From Glandiceps talaboti (lineage: Eukaryota; Hemichordata; Enteropneusta; Spengelidae), in the NCBI RefSeq assembly GCF_964340395.1, contig NC_135553.1, positions 2,330,001-2,394,000 on the forward strand: a stretch of 64,000 nucleotides of DNA, in the 5' to 3' direction. The notes below the pieces were generated by a model. It worked only from the letters and a program-made list of their open reading frames with translations, was not told the origin of the DNA and made no database searches. Below are positions 46,781-61,695 of the stretch, piece after piece. Within the stretch, counting starts at the first letter, position 1. Each line of letters begins with the position of its first letter. Made by a program: the position numbers and the translations under genes.

Positions 46781-49700
46781 ATTAACTTTGCATAAATAGC
46801 GGGCAAAAATAACATTTTAGTTTCAAATGTTCATCGATCTTGTCATTATTGTACTTTATAAGTTTACTTCCATCGTAAAAAGCATCGTGACAGCGAGGGG
46901 TGAATAGAAGACTCGGGTACATAATCGATGTGTTATGGCGTCTCTTCTGTCCAAACATTAAATTAACGATTTCAAATTCAAATAAAAGCTTAAGTGCTTT
47001 TTGTACTATATTGATCTCAGATATATGAATGAATACTCATTGTTCATTAATACTCATACATGCATACACAGTCATAACTTGATGGTCATCAATCGTCATG
47101 CCAAGTCGTATTACTATTAGTTCACTGCTACACATGACGAAACAGGACAGTTGTGAAAGACGAAATATGTTTAGCCATATCATAGAATCTCGTTATTTAT
47201 CTTTCATAAAATGATAAACTCAACTAAAAATTCAGGCGCTGATAATTTAATAAGTGTGCTCTCTCTCCGTGGGAACGGCAATACCTGTGTGATTGAACCC
47301 GGGATTGAACGCCCGTAGCGGCGGTAGGGGGTAGCAACAGTAAATAGCACAGCCAAGCCAACGTCACTTTTGTCGATCGAAGGCAATGCTTGTGTAATTA
47401 ATTTAGCGTTTAATTCTTATCTTGTGTCTTCACTTTCACATATTGACACTGTATTTCACAGTAACTGCAACGTGTCTCTTTGGGAGAACAATGGACACTA
47501 ATTAAAAGTTGACACAGTGTGGACTGACGGACGTGATTAGGCGCCCTATTCAGATTTGACTTCATTTGTCAACTTGACGTGTTTTTGAAGGATGATTTGT
47601 GCTATGACAAGGACCCTCGACAGTCAATAGACCAGTATGTACTTTGAAATGATATACTAACATTTTTTATTTGCTCATTAACGCCAAAAATAGGTACCTA
47701 TATAACCGTTATTGTAAATAGTTTGTGCACAGATGGCTAATGATTCCATGTCGGCCGTTAATCACATGTCTTATATAACTCAACATCTTGAAGTGTCTTG
47801 TTGCATATTTACAGATACATCGGTGGTATTTTGAGAAAAAAATATCACATATATTCTGTAAAATTAACAGCCTTTGGTAGTATCGGAATGCCTGATTCTT
47901 TGTTTTAATAAGATTTCTTATACTGACTCATGTATGACTCACTGGTTCACAAGTATATGCAAAAATTATGGGATAAAATACCAAGGCGTAAAGTGAAACC
48001 GTCTTTAACGTCTTCCGCCATTTTACGAAGATGAAACATTGAGAGCAAATTTCAAGATGACTTTCACTATACGATATAGTTTTCAAAATATCATTTTGAT
48101 CACTATAGCTGTTTTTTCACACCAAGATAATTTTGTGGTAGAAATGTTTCTCTAATAAAGTTGTAATTTCAAAGGACTGTTCAAGTTTGAAGTCACACAT
48201 ACAAAAATTAAATTTGAATTCAATATTGTTCTGATATATATACATATTCTACACATCCCAATTTTTTCGATGAAATGTTATCGAATTTAATTCCTGTGCC
48301 AACCTATAAAACAGCGTCGACGCACTAATAAAATTACACCATAGATTACCATGTACTTGAACCAAAATTGGATAAATTCCAAACAAGGCATAGAAATGCG
48401 TATTATTTATTGAAATAGAGGAAAGATTTAGTTGCATACCATGCCACCATCTGTCCTGTAGCTTTCATTGAAATTTAACTTGATTTATTGCAGTAATTTT
48501 GATAACGGAAAAGGGCCAAATCGTCTGGTTTTGAATTACTTCATTATTGAAAGCTTCAAGACATATGTCACAGAAAAATAGGCACATTATGAGTCGAGTT
48601 AGTATGTCTACCTATCTATTTCCATCGTTGCATATACTATCTTCATTTGTATGTATTTACCTGGCATGCCGGTCTGTCATATTCTATTCTGTAATAACCG
48701 AAAGGGCTAAAGCGAGATTTGTTAGAACACAAGATTATTATTCATTTTTGGGTAGAATTAGCAGTCTGAGTAAAAAATCTCTTTAATGTCCAAAACATGT
48801 GATTAGAAAATCGACTCCATTACAATGGAAATTTTGATTTATTATGATTGTTTTAAAAATCAAAATTGATACCGTCATTGTTCAATACATACAATCTATG
48901 GTCGGAGTCCTGTCTAAAATAAACTATACATGTGCAAAATGTAAAAAAAAAATGCAATAATTTTGTTCGGGTATTTTGGCGGGAAGGTGCATAGTTCCGA
49001 AAGGGGTTAATGTCCATATGATAGAGTTGATGATTTTTAGTCTCTTGGTCTCACGCTGTGTGTAGTCTTTATATTAGCTTATTGATCAGATATTTTATCT
49101 ATATAATCATATTCTAATATAGAATATTGTCACTTCCGTTTAATATGAGACACCTGACTGTTTTAAGTATTATGAAAAAGGTACATATTTGATATTTTTT
49201 GTCCCTTTTATTAAAACTACCATTTTGTGATTTTTCAGTTTCAATTAAGGTAGAAGATCAAAATATAAAGAGACTTGGTTTTTGCCATGAAAAATGGCAC
49301 CCTGGAGATGGCGTGGTTAACAAAATTATTGATTGATTTCTCTAAAATTGTGGCTTGCAGCTATGAGTTTTATGTAGACGATCATTCACACAGTGCTATG
49401 ACAATGACATAATTACTTTTTTGGAATTCGATCTCTCAAACTAAATTAATTTCATGGTTCGTCATTTTTCTTAATCAGTCTTATTATGCAATGTTTATAT
49501 TAACCCCAAAATGGCAAAAATATCGCGTTTCATCAACACTCACAAAGGCACACTGATAAATTACGAAGTCGTTGAATAAACAATTTACTAACAATAACAT
49601 AATAATTTATCTTAAACCAACTACAACCTTTGTTTTCAATGTTAGTAATTGTTTTATTTTCTGACTCTTTGTCTACGCTATGATTCATCAATAACGCTTG

Positions 49701-50196
49701 AGGGGGAATAACTTGGAAATCGTCAACACTTTGATCGTTTTAGAAGGAGAGTTTGATAAATAAGTAACTGGTCATGTAGAAAATCTCCAGGGCAACTTTT
49801 TAGTATCGGAAGCTTTTTTGTCGGGAATTCTATTTTATTTTGATAATGGATTTGATAATGGGTTTCAGAAATGAAGCTTGGAAGAGTAGACATTGGGTGA
49901 CTTGTAATTTTTATCAATCTGATTCAAAGGCAACGTTTGACTAGATTAGTATACCTTGTCTAGGTATAACTCAAAATTACAAACTTGAACTTTTGTTATC
50001 TGTTTGGCAAAAAAATGATCAATGTAGCCTAAGAAAAACATAATAAATTCAGACACAATGTTGATAATACTACAATAAAGATTTCATTTCAGAGTTATGA
50101 CAACGCACTTGATGAACCAGATAACATTATGCTTGAATTAGCAGCTGAATTATCCGTATAAGCTTATATAACCCTATTTACACGTGTCGTTAGCGG

Positions 50197-50217
50197 TGAT
50201 GATGATGATGGTGGTGG

Positions 50218-50255
<38 letters not shown>

Positions 50256-50262
50256 GTGATGG

Positions 50263-50317
<55 letters not shown>

Positions 50318-50445
50318 GATGAGGAGGAGGAGGAGGAGGAGGAGGAGGAGGACGACGATGGTGGTGGTGGTGGTAGTGATGAGAGGAAGAGGAGGAGGAA
50401 TGGGGAGTGGTGGTGGTGGTAGTGGTGGGGGGGGGTGGTGGTGCA
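50197..50445. repeat. Trinucleotide repeat: GAT, GAG, GGT
   Basis: A GATGAT run with GGT interruptions, then GAG, then GTG/GGT-rich sequence. Confidence 0.96.
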
Positions 50446-50669
50446 GACGACAAGAATGACGAAGGTGGCCATTATTTTGGATTTTCAGGGTAATAATGGT
50501 ACAGTTGGTGGTAGTGGCACGGCAGGGGTGGAGATATTAGTGAAGAAAGGGGCTGAATGCTGATGGTGTTCAAAGGATCCAGAGACGACAGTGAGGGCAG
50601 TGGTGAACGGTGGTGGCAAACAAAATGTTACACAACTTACAGTGATGATTTATACATGTAGTTCCCAGC

Positions 50670-50734
50670 TAGTCTGGTGTGGTATCACATCATCTCTAAT
50701 ATCTCGAGATTCTATTTAGGATAGCACTAGACTA
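50670..50734 (-). mobile_element. TAGTCT short hairpin family, copy 4 (shortest, most complete ends)
   Basis: One end is TAGTCTGGTGTGGTATC. The reverse complement of the other is TAGTCTAGTGCTATC. The centre holds CATCTCTAATATCTCGAGAT. The whole unit is 65 bp and folds into an imperfect hairpin. Confidence 0.6.
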
Positions 50735-53700
50735 CAACTTACTGGACAAAACACATTCAATCAATGCTATCATTCCAACAGTGTAATACTTTTTTACGAG
50801 AGGCGTATGTTGACACTTTTCTTCTGTCTGTTTTGTGGATTAGGTTGTGTTTCATTAGACGAACTTCTTAGGACTGGGGTTTAATGAATACCATGAATAA
50901 ATCGAGTAATGCCAAGAATCTGAGAGTATGTAAGGAAATACGCGCTGTGAGCATGAAGCTTATATGGATCTTTATAATAAAGAGTTTACTTCAACCAAGC
51001 TTACAAGTCTTCCTTGTAATGAATAAACCACTGGTGTTCGTATAGGGCTTTGATATACTATATTGTGTTGTATTTATGTTGAGAGCCTTCTTGTGTGAAA
51101 GGGGGCAGTGTTGCGGAAAAGATCGCTTCAGATGCAGCTTGCATTGTCCATTTCAAATACCAACCGACCAACCAATTAAAAAAGACATGCTTGGGCTCCG
51201 CGTTATTTGTTAATAACCCTCTCCCCGGCGTACTCGACAATTTGTATGTTATTATAGTAAGAAGTTCATTTGAGTATATCAATGCTCAAGTTGTTTGTTA
51301 TTGTTCCATAATGTGGTTCTTCTTGTTAAGATTTTGTCGGTAGGGATATGTATTAAGGATGTGGTGCTCCGGGCAAATACTGCCAGTAGACTGTCCTTGA
51401 ATGTGCTTTTAATAGTTAGACGGAGACTTGTAGCTCAGGACACAAAAGAAGCGAGGGATCAACTGCTCTTTTGCGAACATACTCTCAAATTACCACATGA
51501 AATACTGTTTCGAATAAACAAGTACTTTGTAAACCCTGTATGCACTAAACAAATACAAGTAAAGACTCAAACCCAAAGGTTTTCGACATGTAAATCCGTG
51601 AAGGCGCCTGAAAAACGGTCTCAAAGAAACGAAATTGGCGATGGTGGCTAATTTCTATCGTTTACAACCCAACCTGAAGTGACCCGGAATGTCTTTGTAA
51701 CTTTCTTTAGTAGTTTCCATTGCCGTAAGAAAAACACGACTTGATTGGGTTTTTCCACCTGCCTGGTTCGTAAGCTATAAACAACAGAAACGTCAATATG
51801 CTGTGTTCATAGAACTAGACCATCGGAGACAGTAAGTCTCAGCCACACCAAAGAGCTCATTGAGTTGTATAATATTTCATTGTCACAATATGCTGAACAA
51901 GGTCACGTGTCCAAAACAATCTGTTCAAAACTTGTTTGCGGTCTCCTGCTCATATTCAAGTCGATGTGTACGTACAGAGTAATCAATTAAATACTAGTGT
52001 CTTAAAAACAAGAGTCGGTTTCCGAGATAGGGTGTCTGATTCGTCTAGATAAAATTTCAAATTTGAGACTTCTTGTGACTTTGATCGATTGGTTTGAAGT
52101 GGGGCTGGTTCACGGTGAGCAACTTTCTGTATTGTTGTATAGATTTACCTGGAGCAACACGAATCAAGATAAACATTCGTACAATACAAAAATTGACATC
52201 ACTCCACCGAAATAAAAAGAGACCACCAGGCAGCTTGCTGAAAACCAATACCCTTGACCGGATCTATTTTTTGGACACTGTATTCGTATTTGTGTTACTT
52301 TTGAAGAAAGAGAACATCGTTTCGGATAATTGGTCGCTATTCATGGATGATGAAGCGATCGATTTTACAAATAAGATTAAAAATCAATTATTCAATAATG
52401 TCTTTAATTGCACGAGATTAAAATATTCGATGTCAAAAGAACATCTGCTAAGGGAAGAATGGTGATTCAGTGACGATAGACTTTTACATGAAAGACAGTG
52501 GTGATCAACGATGTATGATTTACTTTGGTACGACTGAGCGTTACTTGCACTTGCCACTTATAAATGTAAACTTGGAAAATAGCCAAACTTTCACTTTTCC
52601 TGTCATTCATCTGAAAATTCAGAAATAGCCGACGGAAAGAGTGTAATACAATGAATAAACAAACTTAGAAGCTGTCGTCACACGTCATTGCAGACATGCT
52701 TTGTCCAATGTTTCCTTCCACACCGGTAACTTTTTTGAGGGAATCTGTTGAGTTCATATTTCCTTCGACACTGAAATTTCCCTATGTTTTTGTTTGGATA
52801 GTTAAGGACCCCCCCCCGCCCCACCTTCAGCCTCATGATTCTAAATATCAAGAATGCACTTTTACATTTATAAGTACCTTGTATGGTGAACAACACCATA
52901 TATGGTCAAACTGATTTATTTTGTGACAAGTTTGAACGGAGGAGATTGATGAAGGCTATACCAGTACGATATACATCTCTACTACTACTACTACTACTAT
53001 ACCGTACATCAAGTAGTTGATAAATGGTTATCGACATTTGAAAGTACCAATAAATCACGTTACCCTTCTGGTGACGGAAACACACTAGTAGAATATGAAA
53101 GGAAAGGAAAAGAAGATATAGTATTACAAGGTGAAATAAATCATACTTGATTGTATGTCATCGGTTTAGAAATGAACATTATCAACTCATTACACCTCTT
53201 CAAAATCATGAGTATACCAGAGTAATCGCAATAACAAACAGTTCAAGATTGTGAGGAACGAATATCTATAGGAAATACAGCGAGGCGCGTTATTTAGCAC
53301 CGTGTTGCATTTCCTACTACCATAGCTTCTTTCTGTAAGGTATTAACTCGATGATACTAGTATTCATTTAATAGGCGGAAAAAATAATTGTGTGTTTCCG
53401 ATAACATGACCTCAGAAAATAGGGTAGGTAGGTCGGGATTTTATTTTATTTCATCTTTTTTATTGTTTTATTTTAGAAAATATTACTTGGCCCCCAAAAC
53501 AAACAAAATGTCAGTCATACCCTTTCTGTTTTAGTTTGATGAAATATTTACAGACATAAAACAGGTGCATGAAGGTCAAGAAGAATTTGTTATCTATTTA
53601 TTTTAGAATGTTTAGGGTCGGAAGCTTACATGTAAACTAGAGTCGGTCTGGTTATCGTAAATAATTTTATTTGACCTTATACCACCCCATTCTTATCTCT

Positions 53701-55236
53701 AACCACAGCCGTGTTCTATACAGCTACATGTATTATCATTCAAAACAGATCACATTAGTAGCACAGGTTAGTCGTACCATGATATTAAAAGTGTGACATC
53801 ACTTTTTTCACATCTACTGCTATTACATTCATAACGAAATTACGGGTAATTGCATTAATACAGTTAAAATAAACAATGTGATGATTAGGAAAGATGGACC
53901 GTGACATATTTTCGTAACATAATCATTTTCTGGGACTCAATTTTTTTTAACCTCTGAAATTTTTAATTTGTTGTCGTTTGTCGACAGGGTAAAACAGTTC
54001 TATGAATCCAAATTCCAGTTTAAATACATGGCTATAGATGTTGGGTGTACATTGATTCGTATCCACATCCTATGTATAACTGGGATATCCGAATGGGTGT
54101 TCGCATAGCTGCAACATGCGCAAGAGACTTACAGTGGTGTGTATTTTTATAGTCACTGTGTAATACTATTTCCGTCAATCAAGAAGTTTGTGGAGTCCTT
54201 CTTGAGACAGAATCTGTAAGATACAACATTCGTACCACGCTATTAGCCAGCACTCAATCTTAATTTTAAAAAAATGAAATCATGTGAGAAGCCTGATAGG
54301 ACTGAACAACACAACGCATCTTAGTCTCCTTGAGATAAACACCAAGACAAGTCTCTGGACTCGTGGTATGTGGTAGTTTGTGTCTACATGATCCTCCTAG
54401 CTCCTCTTCACGCTTCACGGCACGGTGTTTCTTTAACACCATCTCAATGATATGTTTCCAGTCGAAAGAACTGGTCAAGGCCAACCCTTATTAGCCTGTG
54501 TTATTGGTTTTATCGTTATTGTAACTAAGACCGCATTCCTTCTGTTCTCGGCCCATATAGACGTGGTATATACTTTTTGACACTTTACTTTCACACTTAA
54601 GTGCGCCCTCTTTTGGTTGCTCAGGAGAGGTCAGTCTAGCGACTGCGATATTCATGGCAGAAGAACACACAATTAGCTCAAGGAGAGATGTATTTGATAA
54701 CATTATGTGATGTTTGATGTTGTGGAGACTTTACTCAAGTAAAAGAAAGACGACCTCACAGTTAATTTGTCTAGATTCTTTTGCAAGCAAAATGACCACT
54801 ATTGAAGTTTACATTTTACAAAAATCGACAAAGGGCTGAAACATGACTTCGTACTTTGGAGTATAGATTTGTTTGCTAAAACATTATCCAAATACATGTA
54901 ACTAATCGACTGATATAAACGAGCCTAGGGTGTATTGGTTTAATCTCATTCGTGTCCCCAAGTCTCAGAAACAACAACCAATTATTTCTTCAACAACGTA
55001 GTTCATGCAGACATTTGTTACAAGTATAATATCAATGACGTCATCGTCTTTATCTTGATTAATAATATTTGATCTATTCATAGACGGGGTGGAGGGTCTC
55101 GATATATAATCTAGGCAAAAACTGAACATCGACATTCATAACAGAATGGTTGTCTTATCATAGAACCATGACGTCACGCCAGCTACATCGTCTTTGAAGT
55201 TTCTATCCCTAGGCTTCTATCCATGTCTGTCTGCGA

Positions 55237-55239
<3 letters not shown>

Positions 55240-55295
<56 letters not shown>

Positions 55296-55297
55296 GC

Positions 55298-55328
<31 letters not shown>

Positions 55329-55350
55329 GTCTGTCTGTCTCTCAGTCTGT

Positions 55351-55436
<86 letters not shown>
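55240..55436. repeat. CT microsatellite with TATC and TCTG blocks
   Basis: A CT run, then TATC units, then TCTG units, a C run, then a second CT run of about 70 bases. Confidence 0.96.
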
Positions 55437-55437
<1 letters not shown>

Positions 55438-56859
55438 AAACTATGCAATGTATTCCTAAATTAGAGCATTTAATATCCTCCACTCTTACATTTTCACTCA
55501 TCAGCTGTGTTGTAAAGCCAACTTAATGCTACAGCTGAGTGACAAAGACAAGCAGTGAAATTGAATATTTCAGACGTCCAGTAAACAGGAAGGGGATTTA
55601 TGAAATCAGATTAACAGCTGACAGTTGAAATGAACAAGTCTTGAAATAAACGAAACACATGGTTAGTTCACTCACAATAACTGACATAGTTGTACTCTTC
55701 ACTGACAATAACACATTGTGTGTAGGTGATAAAAGTGAAAATGGAATAAAAGCAGTGGCAGGAGGTATCATCGCACTTTTAATATCACTCTTTCCTGTAG
55801 TAAGATTCACATGACTGATTTCGATATTGAATCACAAAATGATAAGCTGTGTCTGGCGTGTTAAATATCACCTGTCTGTGAAACTAACACAGCACATGTA
55901 TGGATGTGAATTACACAGAACCATTTCACTGGATACAGGCTGAATTGGGCCATGCAGTGTGATTAAAAAGACACATTCTGTCGTGCTAGATATGTGTGTA
56001 TTCAGGGCTTTTATATTTATATTGGTAAAGCCTTACTTGGCCAGGGCATGAATACTTTCATTATGACGTGTGTGGGCTCACATTATGATGTCGCTGGAAA
56101 TTGCACAATAAACTGGAAGCCATGGCTGTTTATCTTCACAGAAATTCACAATCATAAAGGATTTACAAATTGCTGCAGGGAAGTTTATTACATATTAGTG
56201 ATCTTTATTTAGACATGTTACAGCGCCCTCTATGGTTATGTTGGGGCTGAAAAAACTTTACAGCCATTTTTGAGAGGGGAATGAAATATAGCAATATGGT
56301 GTTATGTAACTTTACCTGCACACAACTTGAAAATTGAAGTATGACAAGAAATTTAGATAAAACAGTACAGATAAACATCAAGAAATTAATGAGATTATTA
56401 CAATAATTTCAGAAATTATCAATTTGGTTTTTCCTCTATGTCCATAGTTGTACAAACACTCATCCATAAGTTACATTGTTGCCTTGCCAACACATGGATG
56501 GTTACAGTGCTCACTGTCAAACTTATCAGGAGTATAAAACGAAAGGCCATAAGTCAGTGACTTCCTTCTAGACATCAATATTTGTATCTCTGATATGACC
56601 AATATGACTGTAATTTACTAATATCAGAACAAACATAAATGTTCAGAGAATAATTAAAAAAAGACTAAGTCAACAAAGAATACATGACAAAATTAACTTA
56701 AGGGGCATAAGATCAGTCTGTGCTTCATCTTACAAGACAATACTAGTATTTGGAGTTCTTCATGCACAGTTTATTTGAATTGCGAAGGTCACTGAGAAAT
56801 TCTGTATAATTCCCAATAACAGTTGGTATCACTTAATTAGTTATCTGTGTTCATTTTCG

Positions 56860-56865
56860 TTTATT
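56860..56865 (-). terminator. Candidate poly(A) signal for EIF3L
   Basis: TTTATT on the plus strand is AATAAA on the minus strand, about 113 bases after the EIF3L stop codon. A second lies at 56770-56775. Confidence 0.5.
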
Positions 56866-56977
56866 TCGGTGTCTCTGTCTCACAAGATGAAGTTGATGTT
56901 GATGTTGACCTTGATCTGGCATTAACAGAAATAAGTTAGATCACTGCATTGGTATACTGGATTTTTATACAACCATC

Positions 56978-57016
56978 TCAAGATGTCGAACCTTTCTTCT
57001 TCAAAGTACGATTGAG
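56978..57016 (-). CDS. EIF3L: EIF3L terminal exon
   Basis: Encodes [12 protein letters not shown] and stop TGA (plus-strand tca at 56978-56980). The acceptor reads cttacag. LNRTLKK matches the family's C terminus; the last five residues differ from vertebrates. Confidence 0.92.
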   Translation of the reverse strand, partial: LNRTLKKKGSTS

Positions 57017-60000
57017 CTGTAAGAAAAGAGGAGTTTCTTTTATGATATTTTGAACTGAATTGTATCGACATAAAGATTGTAACCTTCAACGATTTAAAGA
57101 TTTGATTAATCATAAGGGCTGAAGAAAAAAAATTATGGTGAATCTGTCTTCACTTGCATCATATCTTTGCAACAACATCACCACTTTGGGTGTTTGCAGC
57201 ACCACTTTGCGTGTTTGCATAACCTTGTTCACGCCTCGGTAAAACCAAACTACGGATACCCCGAGTTCATCAATAGGCAAGTCGGGTTGTTGACAATCTC
57301 TAAATCTGTTTGCAATGTCAACTGTAATAGGATTATAAAAGTTGTAACAGCTGATAACGTCCCTTGACTCAAACGATTCACTCCTTGAAAGTAACCTTGC
57401 ACTCGAACTACAGTTTTTCTCGTTCCATAGTTAGTTAAATAATTTTTTGAAAAATTAAGCACAGAGATACTTAAATAGCAAATTCCCATATCTGATGTCC
57501 ATATACCACATGTAACATCGTCAATGTATGGTGCACGATGTATCCTAATGTTATGATCGCGATCAGATTGTGACCTTTCACCCAAGCCAAATCATGACCT
57601 TTCACCCAAGCCAGTTGTGCCTCGTGGTGGAGTAACACACTCACTAGTACTTGCACACATTCGGTCAACAGCATTTCAGTCTTGACCTAGTACCTGTACC
57701 AGCGACGTCTCAGGCTTATCAGATGTAATTAAAATGAGCTGATAAGGATTGATAAGAAAGTGCAAGAATTGCACTTTGCTGGTAAAGGCGATATTCCCTT
57801 CATGATATGTTTACATAGCCACTGAGAGTGATCACATCACCATCTGTATCAATGTCACAACAAAGTGTCCATATTATAACTTTTACCATCTTGTCTTCTA
57901 CACCCTATCCAAACCCAGTTACCAACTCACAACATTTACTCACATAAGTCTACATGCAATAAAGCCTTACCTCTTCAAATTTGTGGATCTGTCTGATAAA
58001 GAAATCTCCATAGCGACGAGCAACTTTGGTGTCAGCTATATGGATCATGTCCTGTTTGATATAAAAATGATGGATAAATATTAGAATCTTTGTGTGTATG
58101 GAAGAGACACTGTTTAAATAATTTCCTATCATGGAGTGAATTCATCTCACATATCCCAAATCAAGACATGCTAAATTTGGAGAAATACTTGGCGAACTAA
58201 CTGCAAGAGTTAAGAAGACATTCAGTTGTGTATAACACTTATGGCACAATAATGGAGTGATTCAGGGTCCTCTGTAGATCAGAATAGTAAACACAAACAA
58301 TTTCAACACAGCGCCCTCTATGGTCAATAAACATAATTGATAACTTTGATGTGATATTTGCTTGATTTCACATGAGTTTACATCATTCTAAAACTGTACA
58401 CATGTGGACTTTCAGGTTTGTATGCAGAAATGCATTACTATAGTTGTTGTTTTTCAATGTCCAGATTGACTTTTTTATGACAATATTAACAGTGTTTCTA
58501 GAAGCATTAGTAAATACAAGTATACAATTTTTACAAGTCAATGTAATAATTATCATGATACCCTTATAATTTGACAATTCCCTACATCTCTCTACTCTGT
58601 GTGATGACATCATTACATCTATGTAAAATCTTTCCTTACCTGGTCGATATAAAAGTCTACTTCAGAAGCTGACTGGAATTCTCCTTCTAAACCACTACTT
58701 CCTTTAGTCCATACCACATTCTTCATTTTATGCTGAGAGTACAAATAAATCAACTTTCAAATTTCTATCAAATCATACCAGCAAGTGTGACAAAGAAAGA
58801 TCTTCTGTGCAATACAAAGCATTTCTTATCCTACATTTCTCTCTTTAACATTTCTTATACAATGGCTAGACCGACTTGGCCAATCAGAGGCCTTGGTTTT
58901 GGTTGCTTATATGGAGCCATAACCCACTCTTTCATAGGGATGTGACCTATATATCCATTTGAGCCAATCACGGCATAGTATAAATAAGATAGACAATGAG
59001 TTTGGTAGGGTTATGTGCCAAAAACTTGGGGGCTATGCCCCCTCCTTTATTGGCACATAACCCTCCCGAACTTGTTGACTATCTATTACTAATATTGTTT
59101 CATATTTTACAAACTGTTGATTATCTTCACTTTCATATACCACCAAACCATGCCTTATAGTAATGAATGGTTGTAGTTACATGGGTGGTTGGATTACAGA
59201 ACAAAGTACCATGTAATCTGATGGGTAAAACATACACCATTTAGCTTACCTTGAAACACAGCAAAGAATTCCTAAAGTCATCTTCGTTCTGTTGGTGGTA
59301 AATCATACACAAAATGTAAGAGTGACGCTTGCTACAACTAATTTATTCTCAAGTTATAGAGTATAAGTTTGTCTTGATTAGTAACATCATAATAAAGATA
59401 TGAGATATGTATGCAGTCAAGACTTGTCTGTTACATTAGCTATATTGATTTTGTGATCTTTAACAGTAAACTTTCGAAAAGATTTTTTATGAATTGTTTT
59501 TAACCATGTACTGTAGTGAGTCTTTTTTGTGTTTTTTTATGTGTTTTGTACAACGTTTTAGTGTATGAGCTGGTTCTTGAAATAAATCATTATTATTATT
59601 ATTTTTCTTACATCATAATCACAAATCTAGGTAGGATGATTGGTGATGGATTTCATAAAATGACAAGTAAGTATGTTTTGCCAGTTATAACATAGTCACT
59701 GTCAGCACTTTAACAAATTCTGCTAACCCACTGTGAGTCACAGGATGTTTTGAGTACTGCCATACCATTTACAGTCTAGTCATAACATAGCTTGTGGAAA
59801 ATGAACAAATCCCTACAAAGTTGATAGAGGGCGCTGTTCACATTGCATACTCAAATATTCCTGTTCACACCCTTACATCTTGATAACCTTTTCTTGAGAA
59901 GTGTTGGGGACATAATCTTTTGACATGTTTACAATACACTGTGAGACATAAATAAACAATAATGAAATCTGCTCTTTCGATAAGGTTACTAAAATTACCT

Positions 60001-61628
60001 TATAATCACAATTGATTTTTTGGGGAAATGGAAATAATGTGTTATGTCTGTTAGATGTTTGATTGACTTGTTGACATTAGGAATCAAATGATCGAACTTT
60101 GGAAGTACGACTGGTAGACTATTTGGTATAAACCATGGAAATAACAATATTACCAAACAAGAAAATGTCAATTTTTGATTCATTAATTTATATCATGTGA
60201 TGATATTACAGACTTACCATATCAAGGAAAGTGGCCAGTTTTGATATCGGCATTGTCGTGTACAATTTCAGGAAACTGGTGAAAACAATGAACAGATGAA
60301 AGACAAACATGTATTAGACATCAGAAAATGTAAAAGGAAAGGTAGTAACTATGTAAAAAATTATATGTTGCCCACATCTTTTAAATCATGTTTACAGGTG
60401 ATATAGAAAATAGAGATATATACATAAGCATTACTGTTATCATACATATCACTTTTTTCACTGAATGGTGGCCTGGTCATCATATATGAAACAATTCTGA
60501 AATAAGCTAAATTTGATGGATTCAAAGTTAATTTTACTGATTAAACCTGGCGAATATTCTACACTTCTGTCAGTGAATTGCAATAATGTGACATCAAATA
60601 CTGCAACACAGATCAGTTTATATATTTTATCTAATCAAATGAATCTCTTCCCTTCAAAAGGACTTTGTAAGGAGTCTTCATTCATTCAATCTAACATTAG
60701 AGATTTATACAACAAGTCTGCGAATTTGACAAGCTTAATCCTCTTTCTACCTAGGGGGTATCTGTTTGTACACAACTAAGTACCTAAACTCTCTCTTACT
60801 GAGAGTCAAAGTTTATTGGAATTGCAGTGTGTGCACATGAACACTGTGTTATACAAACAGAGTTGGTTTTAATTGGAAATAACATATACCAGCTGGCTAT
60901 CACATTTTGGAAGAAAATAGGGGTATTGAGGTATTCTACCACCTCTCTCCTTATCACACGGTTCCAATTTCTACCATGTATTCACCCCTATTTCTCTTAT
61001 AATGGAACATGCCTCCATAGAAAACACTACTCTAACATTTAAATAGTGGTGTGTATTGAGATTTCACTCTTACCTTCTTATTGTGGGCACCATAATTTGC
61101 TGAGTTACTTCTTCAGTAAACACTTTCAATTGCAGCATAAATGGTTCCTTATGATAGTTATTCTTTGGTGCATCATAGTTGGGAACCACTGGAGAAATAA
61201 ACTTAGGACAGGCAAATGAAAAAGTGTCTTCAAACACTTGACGGTCACTGAAAACAAACAAAGCATTGAATAATATGAAGGGTTTGTAAATGATAGATAC
61301 AAACGGGTTTACTACACAACACAGAGTTTACTTAACATACATAATGTGATTTTACTAGGAAGGTAGTTTGGCATACATGTATGTATGCACTCTAAACTTC
61401 TATGCACATACAACCCATAACACCAAAGTAAAGCATTTTCTGTATGTACGACAATCGTTTATAGCATCATATAAAGTTTAAAAGTATACTGTTTCATTTA
61501 CTAATTGAAAGGCCACATGCTAGGCTTGTAAATGAACCAGTATATTGTCACCTATTGTGGCAATAGAATACATGTACGTGTATATGTAAGTTCACAATGT
61601 GCAAGAGTATGTGTAAGTGTGTACCAGT

Positions 61629-61695
<67 letters not shown>

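Larger units (their letters stand above)
58052..59249 (-). other. EIF3L introns on either side of the 58640-58732 exon
   Basis: Non-coding apart from that exon. It contains one GCGCCCTCTA motif (58311-58320) and a strong hairpin element (58987-59084). Confidence 0.65.

Noticed and set aside
47262-47390. tRNA-like or SINE-like segment with GGGTTCAATCA on the minus strand
   Set aside because: A B-box-like word is present, but A-box spacing and a cloverleaf could not be made convincing.
51295-51651. 118-codon open frame in the intergenic region
   Set aside because: No recognisable domain, no splice partners and no similarity I can name. Length is within chance for this much AT-rich DNA.
52094-52465. 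123-codon open frame
   Set aside because: Overlaps an open frame on the other strand and shows no recognisable motif; treated as chance.
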